Assembly: GCA_958510825.1 (NCBI GenBank)
Contig: OY294044.1
Coordinates: 47,270,626-47,334,625 of the forward strand
Direction: 5' to 3'
Origin: Brachypterus glaber
Lineage: Eukaryota; Arthropoda; Insecta; Coleoptera; Kateretidae
DNA: 64,000 nucleotides
This document shows, piece after piece, positions 33,701 to 42,900 of the stretch. Numbering within the stretch: the first letter of the stretch is position 1; the number at the start of each line of letters is the position of its first letter. Position numbers and translations under genes: made by a program. The notes beneath the pieces are model-generated. The model saw only the letters and a list, made by a program, of their open reading frames with translations, did not search any database and had not been told where the DNA came from.

Positions 33701-36155
33701 ACATTAGAATAACGTTTTTGTTAGAAAACTGTATAAAAGTACGTTATAAAATATGTGCAAATGTCCCGCTTTTTAACGTTAGAATCAAACGTTAGTTACA
33801 AACGTTAATCTAACGTTAGATTTTTAAGTTAGAGATACGTTTAATTTCTAACTTTCGGAGGGGGCGTGGCCAACTGGGAAATTTCTACATGCATCATAAA
33901 ATGGCATCTGGAGACAAATTTATTCATATAAATAAATCTTAATATATTTTAACCATTATAATATTTTTAAACATAATTACGTTACATTTATTTATAGAAT
34001 AGCCGTCTTTTTAGGGGTTCCTAAATATTTTTCGTGTAATATGCTGTTGTACTTTGATAAATACGTTTACCTCTCAGAAAAACTTTATATTTAGTTAGTT
34101 AATATTTATTTATACCGTTGCCGACCCATTGCCGGCTTCAACCGACTTTCAAACCAGTTTTTAGGGGGTGTCTCTGTCGCCTTCGCCAAATTTCAATTAT
34201 TAATTAACTGAAAAAGGCAAATCGGCGCCAGTGAGAATCGAACTCACGCTAGCCGATGAGCCAAGTAAAGGTCTGATAACGAATCAGACGTTAACCCGTT
34301 CGGGTGACACACATTACATCACATCTCTACTCACACACATCTCTACTCACACACATCTCCACTCACACAACTCTACTCATTAATATCAGTTTATTTTGAC
34401 ATACCAGAATACCATGGCGGAACACTATGGTCTGTTTCATCAAGCAAGATAGTAAATTAAAAATCGCACAGTGAATATTTTCAAAACAAATTCGAATATT
34501 GGATGTGCGAATATACTGCACAGTTTATTTTATAAAACATAACTATATTCTATACACAAACATATACTATTCAAACCTGTTGTAAAAATATTTACTGTGC
34601 GATTTTTAATTTACTATCTTGCTTGAAAAAACAGACCATAATATAAATGAACTTAATATTTTTTTTCGTAAATCAGTTTATAAGTTTGTTTTTTCACTAC
34701 TAGCTTTAGAACATACCATTATATTATGGTATGATAAATATTTATCATGATTTCAGACTGTGAAATAATAATTTTTTCTCTCCTAGTAGGAGTAAACTTT
34801 ATAAACAATTGATTGCTGTCACTTTAGATGTTTCAGTTCTTTGTGCAATTTTTACTAATTAAACCCAAGAAAATAGCTTTAACTTTCTATTTATTAAATT
34901 TAATTAATTATAATTATTACCAATTAATACAATCAATAATTAGCTAAATATTATGAAAAAAATATTTAAAAAAACTAAATTTTTAAACGTCTGTTCAAAG
35001 TATTTATTTGAGCAAATGTCATTGATCAAGGCTACTTGATTTTTTTGAAAATTTCAAGAAATATAATTTCTGTTAATAATTTATTTTATTATTTGATTAA
35101 AAATAGTTAAATAGTGCTAGTAGTGAAAAAACTAATATATAAACCACGGTAGAGAAGACTATTTTAGCCTTTCTTACCTTGGTATATAATTACTATTATT
35201 GCAAATATATTTAATTAAATTTAGATTAGTGCTTTGTTCCGCCATGTTATCCTAGTTCTTTAAGAATATCAAATAAATGTCTAAGTCAATCTAAATTAAT
35301 GACAATGAGTAGAGTTGTGTGTGAGTAGAGATATATGTGAGTAGAGATGTATTTGAGTAAAATTGTGTGTGTTAGTAGAGATGTGTGTCACCCCCCACAA
35401 GTGTTTTATATTTTGATTGTCGTTTGACCACGCTTACGAAGTGGCAGACTGACGATTTTTGTTAATGCGGCGACTTTGGGAAAGGGCCCTTAAAAAGTCA
35501 CTCATTTCACCTTGAAGGCCCATTTAGGTCCATTTGGGGCAAGGAACCGTGCGGCATCGCTGACCATAGTGTCAGTCCTCGGCTGCGCTTAAAATTACGT
35601 GACGTTATATAACTTTTATAATTATTATATGGGTCAATTGAACGGCTTTTTGCAAAAAGCCATCCAATTTGAATAAAAAAATATATATTTTTAGTATTGT
35701 AAAATAAATTTTCAATTTGCTAGGGTGCTTAATTAAAATTGAGTACTATTTTAAATAAAATAAATACTAGGGTATTTTTTGAACTAGGCTCTGTTTTTTC
35801 AAGCAAGTTAGTAAATCAAAAATCGCACAGTAAATATTTTCAAAACCGTTTTGAATATTGGATGTGCGAATATACTGCATAGTTTATTTTATAAAACATA
35901 ACTATATTCTATACACAAACATATACTATTCAAACCTGTAAAAATATTTACTGTGCGATTTTTAATTTACTATCTTACTTAAAAAAACAAACCATAGAAT
36001 CATCTATTATTTATTTATTTTTTAAAGCTTCATCTGATGGAATTCCCAAATTATGGAATGTAAAAACTGGAGCTAAAGAAAGAGACTATTCAGGACACCA
36101 AAAAGCAGTCACTTCTCTAGCGCTAATGGACGTACCTGCTATCTCCAAAAAATGA
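19128..36155 (+). CDS. lst8: lst8 (mLST8/GbetaL), WD40 subunit of TOR complexes 1 and 2
   Basis: Seven-bladed WD40 propeller that binds and stabilises the TOR kinase domain. Six exons: 19128-19265, 20413-20572, 20779-20984, 27958-28160, 32938-33080 and 36028-36155. All borders are GT/AG, phases agree, and the sum is 325 codons plus stop (human mLST8 has 326). Matches include [15 protein letters not shown] (blade 1), [33 protein letters not shown] and the C-terminal G-H-Q-K-A-V. A second ATG lies two codons downstream and could also serve. The gene is stretched to 17 kb by a LINE, a Tc1 relic and many MITEs in introns 3-5; every exon is intact. Confidence 0.95.
19862..20062. repeat. Two adjacent short minisatellites in lst8 intron 1
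   Basis: 19862-19958 repeats GCGGGCCCCCCTTT-x-CGTTT about four times. 19966-20062 repeats TATTATCGACGTAAGGTAGTTGTTCC-like 35-bp words about four times. No coding. Confidence 0.65.
21180..21930 (-). mobile_element. LINE relic: C-terminal part of reverse transcriptase
   Basis: A 193-codon minus-strand frame (21307-21888), extending without ATG to about 21925, reads like the region after the RT catalytic core: [14 protein letters not shown] near its start, then [11 protein letters not shown] and [10 protein letters not shown]. The 5' side stops at a T-rich border at 21935, so it was truncated on insertion. It lies in lst8 intron 3. Confidence 0.8.
22170..22764. mobile_element. Truncated DNA element ending in ATGGACGACCCCTAA
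   Basis: The right end, GTATTTCATGGACGACCCCTAA, matches the inverted end of the MITE at 12981-13170. TGTGACGTCACAT occurs at 22205 and 22650. A plus-strand stretch near 22355-22440 encodes [16 protein letters not shown] before going out of frame, so this is likely a decayed transposon gene. No matching left end was found. Confidence 0.5.
22765..23300. repeat. Degenerate tandem repeats around GCCCTAACGCCGC
   Basis: CTAGCGCCGCGGGC, AGCCCTAACGCCGCAGG, CCCTAACGCCATAG and AGGGCTATAGCGCCCAGG recur at roughly 100-130 bp spacing, each followed by an A/T-rich stretch with TTTTAAA. Confidence 0.5.
23470..23600 (-). repeat. Fragment of the ACAGGGTNATTCAGAAATAAG family
   Basis: On the minus strand it reads ACAGGGTGATTCAGAAATAAGG, then GAGTGATTCTA and ATATGAAAAAAAGTTC, the terminal 130 bp of the family also seen at 42834, 49727, 36528 and 60564. 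The 67-codon frame over it is not a gene. Confidence 0.6.
23693..27908. repeat. Pair of 210-bp inverted repeats enclosing a LINE
   Basis: 23693-23902 and 27706-27908 are near-perfect inverse copies: ATTAGATAGTAGAT-GCTGG and CCAGC-ATCTACTATCTAAT at the outer ends, and GAAAATAAACAAACA at the inner ends. Without the LINE they would form a foldback element of about 420 bp, so the LINE seems to have inserted in its centre. Confidence 0.8.
23905..27703 (+). mobile_element. Non-LTR retrotransposon with ORF1 and ORF2 (decayed)
   Basis: ORF1 is about 23940-24841: a PHD-like Cys/His finger (C-x2-C, W-Y-H-x-x-C, then W-S-C-x-x-C) with breaks, followed by a long Lys/Glu coiled coil (24206-24841). ORF2 begins with an apurinic-type endonuclease (24877-25620: T-E-T-W-L-N, then Y-G-D-Y-N-L-P) and continues as a reverse transcriptase (25730-26968: [27 protein letters not shown]) with a C-terminal part at 27030-27551. 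Stops and frame changes near 25620, 26968 and 27030 show that it is dead. It ends in an (AAAT)n tail at 27678-27703. A PHD-containing ORF1 is known in CR1/Jockey-like lineages; I cannot fix the clade. Confidence 0.85.
28341..29302. mobile_element. Element with subterminal TAACATCCCTACTCCA repeats
   Basis: Two direct units of about 400 bp (28341 on and 28742 on) each open with GGGCAGACTAACATCCCTAC and several ACTCCATAACATCCCT words. The array is closed at 29160-29302 by the same words inverted, ending AGTCACCCCA. The middles share CGATTAGCCACTTGACATA and GTGGCTAATTGAGTGCAT. There is no protein. Short subterminal repeats like these are usually transposase binding sites. It lies in lst8 intron 4. 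Confidence 0.65.
29700..31500. mobile_element. Long-inverted-repeat element around a Tc1-like relic
   Basis: Arms of about 300 bp (29700-30005 and 31192-31500) pair, for example GTTTAGGAGATATAAGG with its inverse near 31405 and TTGTTGCAATTTAACCACAAA with TTTGTGGTTAAATTGCAACAA. Weaker pairing continues inward. The right arm stops at 31500 where another hairpin-rich insertion begins. The central piece is the transposase relic. Confidence 0.65.
30147..30674 (+). pseudogene. Tc1-like transposase relic
   Basis: 30147-30240 encodes [15 protein letters not shown], the start of a Tc1-type helix-turn-helix domain, then goes out of frame. 30384-30560 resumes with S-R-S-T-V-S-G-R-L and later [12 protein letters not shown] and V-L-F-A-D-E-T-R, which contains the first catalytic Asp of the DDE domain. 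The rest of the catalytic core is lost. Several stops separate the pieces. Confidence 0.8.
31500..31996. other. lst8 intron 4, GTTTCATAACA-type hairpin and flank
   Basis: TAGTTTCATAACATACGC and GCGCTAATAACGTGTTATGAAACGAGTG near 31525-31600 make a hairpin with the wording of a common insect MITE. From 31620 to 31996 I see nothing further. Confidence 0.45.
32223..32511. repeat. MITE with GGCTGCGTTCAAT-GAAACAGCAAAACT ends
   Basis: GGCTGCGTTCAATAGAAACA at the left and TGTTTCCATTGAACGCAGCC at the right are inverted and flanked by AAT on both sides, which may be the target duplication. 290 bp, non-coding. Confidence 0.8.
32611..32838. repeat. piggyBac-type MITE (TTAACCCCTTAACGC ends)
   Basis: TTAACCCCTTAACGCA faces TGCGTCAAGGGGTTAA, with TTAA at both outer ends. 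Inside, CACCCGAGTTAACTCG occurs twice, itself palindromic. It lies in lst8 intron 4, about 100 bp before exon 5. Confidence 0.75.
33102..33633. repeat. Foldback element just after lst8 exon 5
   Basis: AGCCCACAAAAAAAGTTCAA, TTACTATTAACCAGACTATA is mirrored by TATGATTTTCTTGC-type sequence and AGTCTGGTTAATAGCAATTTTTTGTGGGCCT. The left edge is about 20 bases from the exon border at 33080. The arms pair over about 60 bp; the middle carries two direct copies of TTTTGGATATGT(T/A)ATAGTTCTTGAC. Confidence 0.7.
33660..33850. repeat. AACGTTAG-rich short repeats
   Basis: The words TAACGTTA, AACGTTAG and CTAACGTT recur about ten times, in both orientations. It may be the middle of another MITE; no ends were found. 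Confidence 0.5.
34100..34312 (-). mobile_element. tRNA-headed SINE, minus strand
   Basis: On the minus strand, from about 34310, a tRNA-like head runs to 34224: box A-like GAACGGGTTAACG, an anticodon-stem-like GTCTGATTCGTTATCAGAC, and a good T arm with box B (GTGAGTTCGATTCTCAC), ending TGGCGCC. Acceptor ends pair only with wobbles and the variable region is long, so it is not a working tRNA. A body follows to about 34115 and ends in TATAAATAAATATT, a SINE-like tail. Confidence 0.5.
34302..35396. mobile_element. Element with GGGTGAC ends and subterminal ACATCTCTACTCAC repeats
   Basis: GGGTGACACACATT plus four or five ACATCTCTACTCACAC words at the left (34302-34385) are mirrored by GTGAGTAGAGATGT words and GTGTGTCACCCC at the right (35310-35396). 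Inner inverted CCATGGCGGAAC / GTTCCGCCATG words flank a 210-bp hairpin MITE copy (34426-34640). The ends and repeat wording are related to the 28341-29302 element. Confidence 0.7.
34426..34640. repeat. TATGGTCTGTTT hairpin MITE, copy 3
   Basis: TATGGTCTGTTTCATCAAGCAAGATAGTAAA at the left, and the inverse ending ACAGACCATA at the right; the most regular copy. It is nested in the 34302-35396 element. Confidence 0.85.
35785..35995. repeat. TATGGTCTGTTT hairpin MITE, copy 4
   Basis: A diverged copy (left end TAGGCTCTGTTTTTTCAAGC, right end AACAAACCATA). Its right edge lies 33 bases before lst8 exon 6. Confidence 0.75.
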
Positions 36156-36174
36156 CTGAAAAAAAAATGCGTAT

Positions 36175-37828
36175 AAGGTAAATCGGGGTAAATGGGACTG
36201 CTAAGTTTATAATGAAATTCTAAAAAAAAAATTATAAAATAGTTTGACATAGGCCCGGCAAGACGGGGATGGAAAAATACACATAATGTATACGGGGCCC
36301 CAGGCTTAAGGGGGCTACGGCAGAGGCGCCCAAACAATTTTAAGGTTTTCATCAGGTGTAAAAAATAAATTTGTAAGAAATAACACAATTTTTGTTGGTG
36401 ATTTTTTTAGAAGCCACTTTAGGGCCATAAACTGTAGCTGTACAGTACTGGTGTCAGGGCTGGATCTCGTCTAAGCACAGTGGTCAGTTTTAATAATCTG
36501 GCGCGGAAAAATTATTTTTTTTTTTTGAGGGTGTATTTGAAATAGGATCCGAAATTTTAATTGGTGATTTTACATCAGAAAATATGAGTTTTTTGTCACA
36601 AAATTTTTTCTGTGGAACTTTTTTGTAATTTTAATTTTGGTATATGATTTCTCAGGTCAAAATACATAAAAAGGTACTCTTGTTATAATACTTTAGGACT
36701 AACCGTTATCGAGAAAAATTAATTTGGTAAGGTAAAATTTCACGGTACGAGGACGAAAAATGAATATTAAAATGTTGAAAACGAAATTTCAATGATGCAG
36801 GGTAAATTTACATAAAAACCAAGAAAAAAATCTTATATACAGGTACTTCCAAAAATCATAACTGAGTTATGGTTAGGGACACTAGATCTAGGTCTTAAGT
36901 TAACAAGGAGCCTTGCTAACTTAAGACCTAGATCTAGTGTCCCTAGTTATGGTCTCATAAAAATGCAAAGCGATTTTTCGACAGACATGTGTAGAAACTT
37001 TTTTTCTTAGTTTTCGTCCACGAACCGTGAAATTTCACCTTCAAATTAATTTTTCTCGAAAACGGTCAGTGTTACAACAAGAGTACCGTTTTTATGTATT
37101 TTGACCTGAGGAATCATATACCAAAAATAAAATCACAAAAAACTTACACAGAAAAAAGTTTGGGACAAAAAAACTGATAAGCCCCCCCCCCCCGTTTCGC
37201 ACGCCCCTGGTAAATATAAGTACATGAAAATAACATATGAAGATGGACCTTATTAAGATTAGTTAACTTGCCAAGCCTCGTAGATATATTTTAAAGGGTT
37301 CCCGAGTTATTAAATAAAAACCGATTTATTTAGTCATTTTCAAAGGGGCGTAGCTCCCTTACGACGCATTTTTTGAAATATGTTTATGGGAACTTTTTGT
37401 CATATTTTCTGATGTAGAATCATCCCTTAAAATTTAGAACCCTATTTCAAATACACCGTGTATAGATGTTAACACTTTGAAGCATTTTGGGCAACGACAG
37501 TAATTAATATTTAATTGTGAACAAAAATTCTCGAACAACTTCTTCATTTTACATTAAATAGGGCCTGAAAAAATATTTTTATAACATAAAGTAGAAGTTA
37601 CATTAAATGTAAAAATAAAACTTACTGGACGTAGCAGTAACCCAGTCGACCGCACAAACAAAAAACCGGTTTTGTATCTGCTCGCGGAAAATTAATAGTT
37701 TGCGGATCCAACGATTTTTTTTAATTATTAATTATTTTTTTGTATTTTTTCCGAGCCAGATCACATAAACTGACCACTGTGCGGCGGTACATATTGCCCC
37801 CACAATTCCCACTTACCCCACTTCACCT
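36175..37828. mobile_element. Three-layer nested foldback right after the lst8 stop codon
   Basis: Outer ends: AAGGTAAATCGGGGTAAATGGGA and TCCCACTTACCCCACTTCACCT. Second layer: GCACAGTGGTCAGTTT (36475) and AAACTGACCACTGTGC (37783). Third layer: GTGTATTTGAAATAGG (36530) and CCTATTTCAAATACAC (37457). Each pair is inverted, so elements appear to have landed inside one another. It begins about 20 bases after the lst8 stop. Confidence 0.7.
36877..36944. repeat. Near-perfect 28-bp stem hairpin
   Basis: AGGGACACTAGATCTAGGTC TTAAGTTA pairs with its exact inverse TAACTTAAGACCTAGATCTAGTGTCCCT, with a 12-14 base loop. It lies at the centre of the innermost foldback. Confidence 0.8.
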
Positions 37829-38182
37829 AACACTAATTTAAGTACCTATAAATCAGGATGACTTTAAAGTGATCTTAGTATACATAATATCTGTATAATA
37901 ACATAATACTAAGTTATAATATAACCATATTATGGTAAGTATATTTTGTAAATATTTTAGAAAATAATAAAACACTAATTATGTTTTTTAATGTTTAAAT
38001 ACATAAATATAGTACATATTTAATACTTAGTTTTTTAATGTATAGTACATGTTTTAAGCTAAAAATAATATCACAACTTAATACAAGATTATGTACTGAA
38101 GGATTATAGAAAATCCTGTATAAATTATAATAAGTAAATTATAATTATAATTTATAATCAACTATTTTAAAATTTAACTATG

Positions 38183-38489
38183 TATAGTAGAACTTGGATA
38201 TAACAAACGCGTTATGGCGTATTCATTTACCAGGGGCTCGTAAACATTGGAATTTAAAAGAACTAATTTTTAGACAGCTGTAATTTACTAACCGGACTGT
38301 CATATGACATGTCGACGCTTTTATTACATTGAAATCACAGATTGGAATAAAAAAAAAAATCAAAAAAATAATGTCAAATATTTCAATTTTCGAAATCTTG
38401 TTATAACCGAGATCTCGTTATGACCGAGATCTCGTTATAACCGAATCTTGCTGTAACCCGGCTTTATTGTAACCAAGTTCTACTGTATA
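38183..38489. repeat. pogo/Tigger-type MITE
   Basis: TATAGTAGAACTTGGATATAAC at the left and CAAGTTCTACTGTATA at the right, TA flanked, with internal repeats of TTATAACCGAGATCTCG. The TIR wording CAGTAGAACTTGG-TATAACG is typical of pogo/Tigger elements. Confidence 0.7.
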
Positions 38490-38931
38490 ATAGGGAGACT
38501 TGACTTGACTTGATAAAATTAAAAATCCTTAATAACTGACATTATAAAAATGTTAGAAAGATAAACAATGCATTTCCCTAAGTTTTAAAATTAAATTTTG
38601 CTTAATAAACCCCTTAAAAGGCGAATACAACAAAAGCTTCCAAACTTATAACTTACGTAGTAGTTTCAGATTTTTGTTTGACAACCTATCCTATAATTTA
38701 CAAAATAAAAAAATACCCAAATAGCCCAGTTTTACGGTACCCAGCTATGATCTAGCATGTATGAAAAATGAAATCAGTTGCTGGGTCTCAAAGGGTTAAA
38801 AAACTGAAGATCAATAAAAATATGCCGAAATACCTTTATAAATCAGAAAAAAACATTACTAGTTACGAAATGGTTTTAACGAAACATTTTTGAGCTTTTT
38901 TTGTATTCCATTTTTTAAGGCCTCTTCTTTA

Positions 38932-39735
38932 ACCCCTTCACAGTGCAGTGAAAATAAAGTTTTCATGCCAAAAATGTGCTGAAAAAATTATTTAAAAAAA
39001 AAACATTATCATATTGTATGTTTTTGGGTCGCTAGGTAATCTGATTCCGAGGCCAGAATTTAAAAGTTAGCGTTCAAAATAGCGGATCCAATATGGCGAA
39101 TTAGATCTTTTAAAGTTGCTCAGATTTGCTTGAAACTTGTTACTCGCCGATTTTTGGGGTCGCTGATTACGAATCGAGTGCCAGTTTTCCAAAATTCAAA
39201 ATGGCGGATCCAATATGGCGGATTAGATTTTTTAAAGGCTCGGATTTGCTTGAAATTTGGTACTCGGGGGTTTTTGGGGTTGTTGATTACGAATCTGGTG
39301 CCAGTTTTCCAAAATTTAAAATAGTGGATCCAATATGGCGGATTAAATTCTCCGAGAAACTTTAAAAAATCTAATCCGCTATATTGGATCCGCCATATTG
39401 GATCCGCCATTTTGAACTTTTGAAAACTGGCACCAGATTCGTAATTAGCGACCCCAAAAACCCCCGGAGTACCAAGTTTCAAGTAAATCCGAGCAACTTT
39501 AAAAAATCTAATCCGCCATATTGGATTCGCCATTTTTAATTTTGGAAAACTGGCATCAGATTCGTAATCAGCGACCCCAAAAACCTCGTGTTGTTACAAA
39601 ATCATGGAAAATAAACTAATGGTAAACTGATAATTTTAGATGCTGCTATAGCGGTCATACATTGTATGATATACACATTAATGGTACGAACTTTTTTGCC
39701 TCTATAGAGGTCAATTACTGTGAAGGGTTATGCAG
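38932..39735. mobile_element. Element with AACCCTTCACAGT ends containing an inverted satellite
   Basis: TTAACCCCTTCACAGT at 38931 faces ACTGTGAAGGGTTAT at 39719-39733. Inside, a unit of about 117 bp (AATGGCGGATCCAATATGGCGGATTAGATTTTTTAAAG through GCCAGTTTTCCAAAATTCA) occurs in two to three direct copies at 39060-39360 and two inverted copies at 39361-39590. The long frames over it on both strands follow from the repeat. The right end is 14 bases from the GGA stop codon. Confidence 0.6.
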
Positions 39736-39748
39736 AATCCGTTTTTTA

Positions 39749-39955
39749 CTAATAAGCGGTTGGTAAACTATCTATTTCGCCCATTTCTGTAATCGTTTCA
39801 TCGTCCATGATATAACTAATGATAAATTTTAAGGACATTGCTAAGATTTCGGGATTGGCTACAATCATTATTTGAGTGATTGCAGAGGGTGGTAAAAATG
39901 GATTAAAAGCCGGCAGATCGGTGGTGGAAGGTGCTTGAATTTTCAGCTTACAACC
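39749..39955 (-). CDS. Gga: GGA last exon: second half of the gamma-ear domain
   Basis: Acceptor TTTTAATTTCAG lies above 39955; 68 codons, stop at 39749-39751. It has L-P-A-F-N-P-F, P-P-S-A-I-T-Q and V-A-N-P, then S-L-K-F-I-I-S-Y and E-M-G-E-I-D, aligned with LPAFNPIVHPSAITQ and EMGDVDQF of human GGA1. The 3' UTR is almost at once transposon sequence. Confidence 0.9.
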   Translation of the reverse strand, partial: GCKLKIQAPSTTDLPAFNPFLPPSAITQIMIVANPEILAMSLKFIISYIMDDETITEMGEIDSLPTAY

Positions 39956-42900
39956 CTGAAATTAAAATAATTTTTATTTACCAAATTTGTAATCATATTT
40001 TTGCAAATATTGTTTGTTTGATTGTGTCGAAAAGCGTCACTTTTTGTATAATGACTCCGTACAAAAGGTTAGATTTTTTGTACTAGTAGTAAAATAGTCG
40101 ACTTTGATTGGTTGATTGATAGATATAGTTTATTAATCTTCGACAAAATAAATTGGATAGACAAGTCAAAGTAAAAATATAAAATATAAACATATATAAA
40201 ACTTACTTTCCAAAATAAAAACACATTAAAATTTTGGTTAAAAAATATTAAGAAAAAATTTATAAAATAAAGGTTTAATTCGGCTATTTGAGCACATTTA
40301 GTTATATATTCATCTATTTTATAAAAGATATTTTCCGATAAAAACTTCCTTAATGGATTTTTAAAAATTGTGGCATTTTTTATTAAAAAAATGGCAACTT
40401 GCATATTTTGGTGACTTTTTGTACGTCATCCGGTTAAAGGTTTTTAATCGGAATTTATTTTTTCTCTTGCGAAATACTTGTGAGTATCGGACTGTCTGTC
40501 AAAGAGATCTCTGTTTTTAAAACTGTATATTTACAGTTTATAGAAAAACATACACGGAAAAGTAATTATATTTTTTTATTTAAATATTTCCCAGCAGAAT
40601 TTCCGGTAAATACTTGTGAGTATCGGACTGTCTGTCAAAGAGATCTCTGCTTTTTAAAAATATATATTGACAGTTTATGGAGAAAAATACACGAAAAAGT
40701 ATGTAATTTTTTTAATTTCAATGATTCCCTGCAGGATTCCCGGTAATCGCCCAATTATCACAAGTAGTTATAAAGTTTTACTACGTCATCGTTGTCAAAT
40801 TAAAGCCAGCTTGGCTATAACAACTTTCTATAGACGAGATGTGCAGCGGTTGTAGCGATAGCATTTTTCCAATTTAGGAGAGTCAGTACATAGTTGCTGT
40901 GCGGGTTGCACAGAAGCTGGAATATCGCTTTTAGAAACGTCCTAAAGATAGACTACAGCTATATTCTGTATTTTCTTGTTGCCAACATAAAACGATAAAA
41001 ATATCTAAATGTTTTTATAAAAATTTAGGGAATTTAATAATATAATATTGCCATAAAATTTACTCTGTTCTAGAAATATCTTTTTTTAGATAAAATAACA
41101 ATATATTATTTATTGTGATAACAAATGGACTTTTATAAATTGTTTGACAAATAATTTAAGTGCGAATAAGATATTATTTTGAAAAGTTGTGACAAAAACT
41201 TGTTATAATTCACGGGCCCCAGCAATAGTGAAGATTAGTTAAAATAAATTGATGTTAATAAAGTTTTTTCTTTATACAAAAAGTCCGAAAATTTTCAATA
41301 AATGTTATTTACAGGATATTATATTTTTAACAGTAAAAGGGTTTCATAAGTTATGATTTTTATCTTTTTTTTACTAAGGAAAGCAAAAAAATGGCGACGC
41401 TATTACATCATGGCCATCTATTAGTCGGCTCTATAGGCTGTAAGTAAGAAAATCTTCCTGTATAAAATATATTATTTTAAGTTACAGAATCTGCAACTTA
41501 AAATAATACATTCTGATTTCTGTAATGAGTTAGTTCCGTTATTTACCGCCGGATGGATAATCATTTTGACAATAAGAGTGAGTGCCTCTAGGCAAAAATG
41601 CTAGCATTCAGCGGTTTTAAAATGCATTAAATTTCTATTATTTTTGGTTGTTTTAAAATAGTTTTACCGAAATAAAGCTAAACGCTGGTTTAAAATGCGA
41701 GGTACAGCCAATTTAAGCTGTAAAATCTAAGCGTGTTACTTGGTCGAGATTGAAAATGAGTATAATTATTATTTTTTGACTAATAAAACTCGTTTCCACT
41801 CTACTAGTAGCACCTGCCATACCACTATGGTAAACAATGATATGTAACTTATTGACGAGTAGAGATTTTTTCATTCAAGCAGTTTTTTGATGTTTTTATT
41901 GGCAGTGTGAAGTTGTAAACCCGCATTAGGCACTAACGAAAATTTTGTGTTTTTCGGAAAGGGAGCCTTATGTGGACGTTAGTGCCACCATTACTTTCGT
42001 TTGTGCCATCTTGGTTCCCGAGATATAAAAATTTCCCCAAAATTGCCTGTAATCCCGCATTTGTATCTTGAAAAAAAAGTACGTGGGTAGAATCTCTTAT
42101 ATCCGTGGACGTTAGTGCCACAAAAATTTTTTCCCCATCTCAAAGCGTTAAGCCCTCAGGGAGGTTTAAACTTGAAAAAATGGGGTGTTTTTAAAACGAG
42201 GCACCTACGAGAGAAAGCGAAATAGTTTGAATATGTTAGCGTTTATTGGTACTTTTATGTCTGGAGAGGTAAGTGCCATCATTAGGTCGCTTCTTTGTCC
42301 CAGCGTTTGGTCAAAAATTTACATTTTTCTTCGCCTCGACAAATTGTGAAAAATTTTATATAGTGAAATTAAGTGATTGTAGTTTCCAAGGACTTCTTAT
42401 CGTTTGTGTCTGTTTGGGCCACCATATAATCATTTGTTACTGCAAGTGTTTAGTCCCAAGAACAATAAAATAATTTTGACCAACTTGACAAAACTTTTAA
42501 CCTACAAAAAAATTACCCGTTCCAGTCATAATGAATTATTAATAATAGAGTCACTCCATATAGCGACAACTCGTCAAAACGTAGCATTCAGACCACATTT
42601 AATTCATTTAAAAGTGTACAATAGTTTTTACTGGGCGCAGGTGTCTTCTGCCCTGATCTAGAGTTAGAAATAAGCATTTTTCTTGGCAAGCATGCCTAGG
42701 TCTTTCAGAGATATTAACAAGTTACAATCAAATAAAAAGCTTTTTTACAATTTTTGTAGCTTTCACAACTAAGTTGTACTACTACTACTAATTGGGTCCC
42801 CAAAGAGTAGAAATAAATAAATAAATACATATACAGGGTTATTCAGAAATAAGTTCGAGAAATTTAAGAGGTGATTCTACGTTAAAAAATATGAAAAAAA

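Noticed and set aside
34213..34310. Functional tRNA gene with a long variable arm (anticodon CGT), minus strand
   Set aside because: Acceptor strands pair only with wobbles and a mismatch, the D arm does not fold properly, and a SINE-like body and tail follow.
39120..39533. Open frames of 64-137 codons on both strands
   Set aside because: They cross 117-bp satellite units that repeat and flip; the same residues recur with the repeat, and no protein family fits.
41392..41444. Short plus-strand ATG frame followed by a GTAAG donor
   Set aside because: No partner exon in phase was found and the segment has no recognisable residues; splice-like words are common in A/T-rich DNA.
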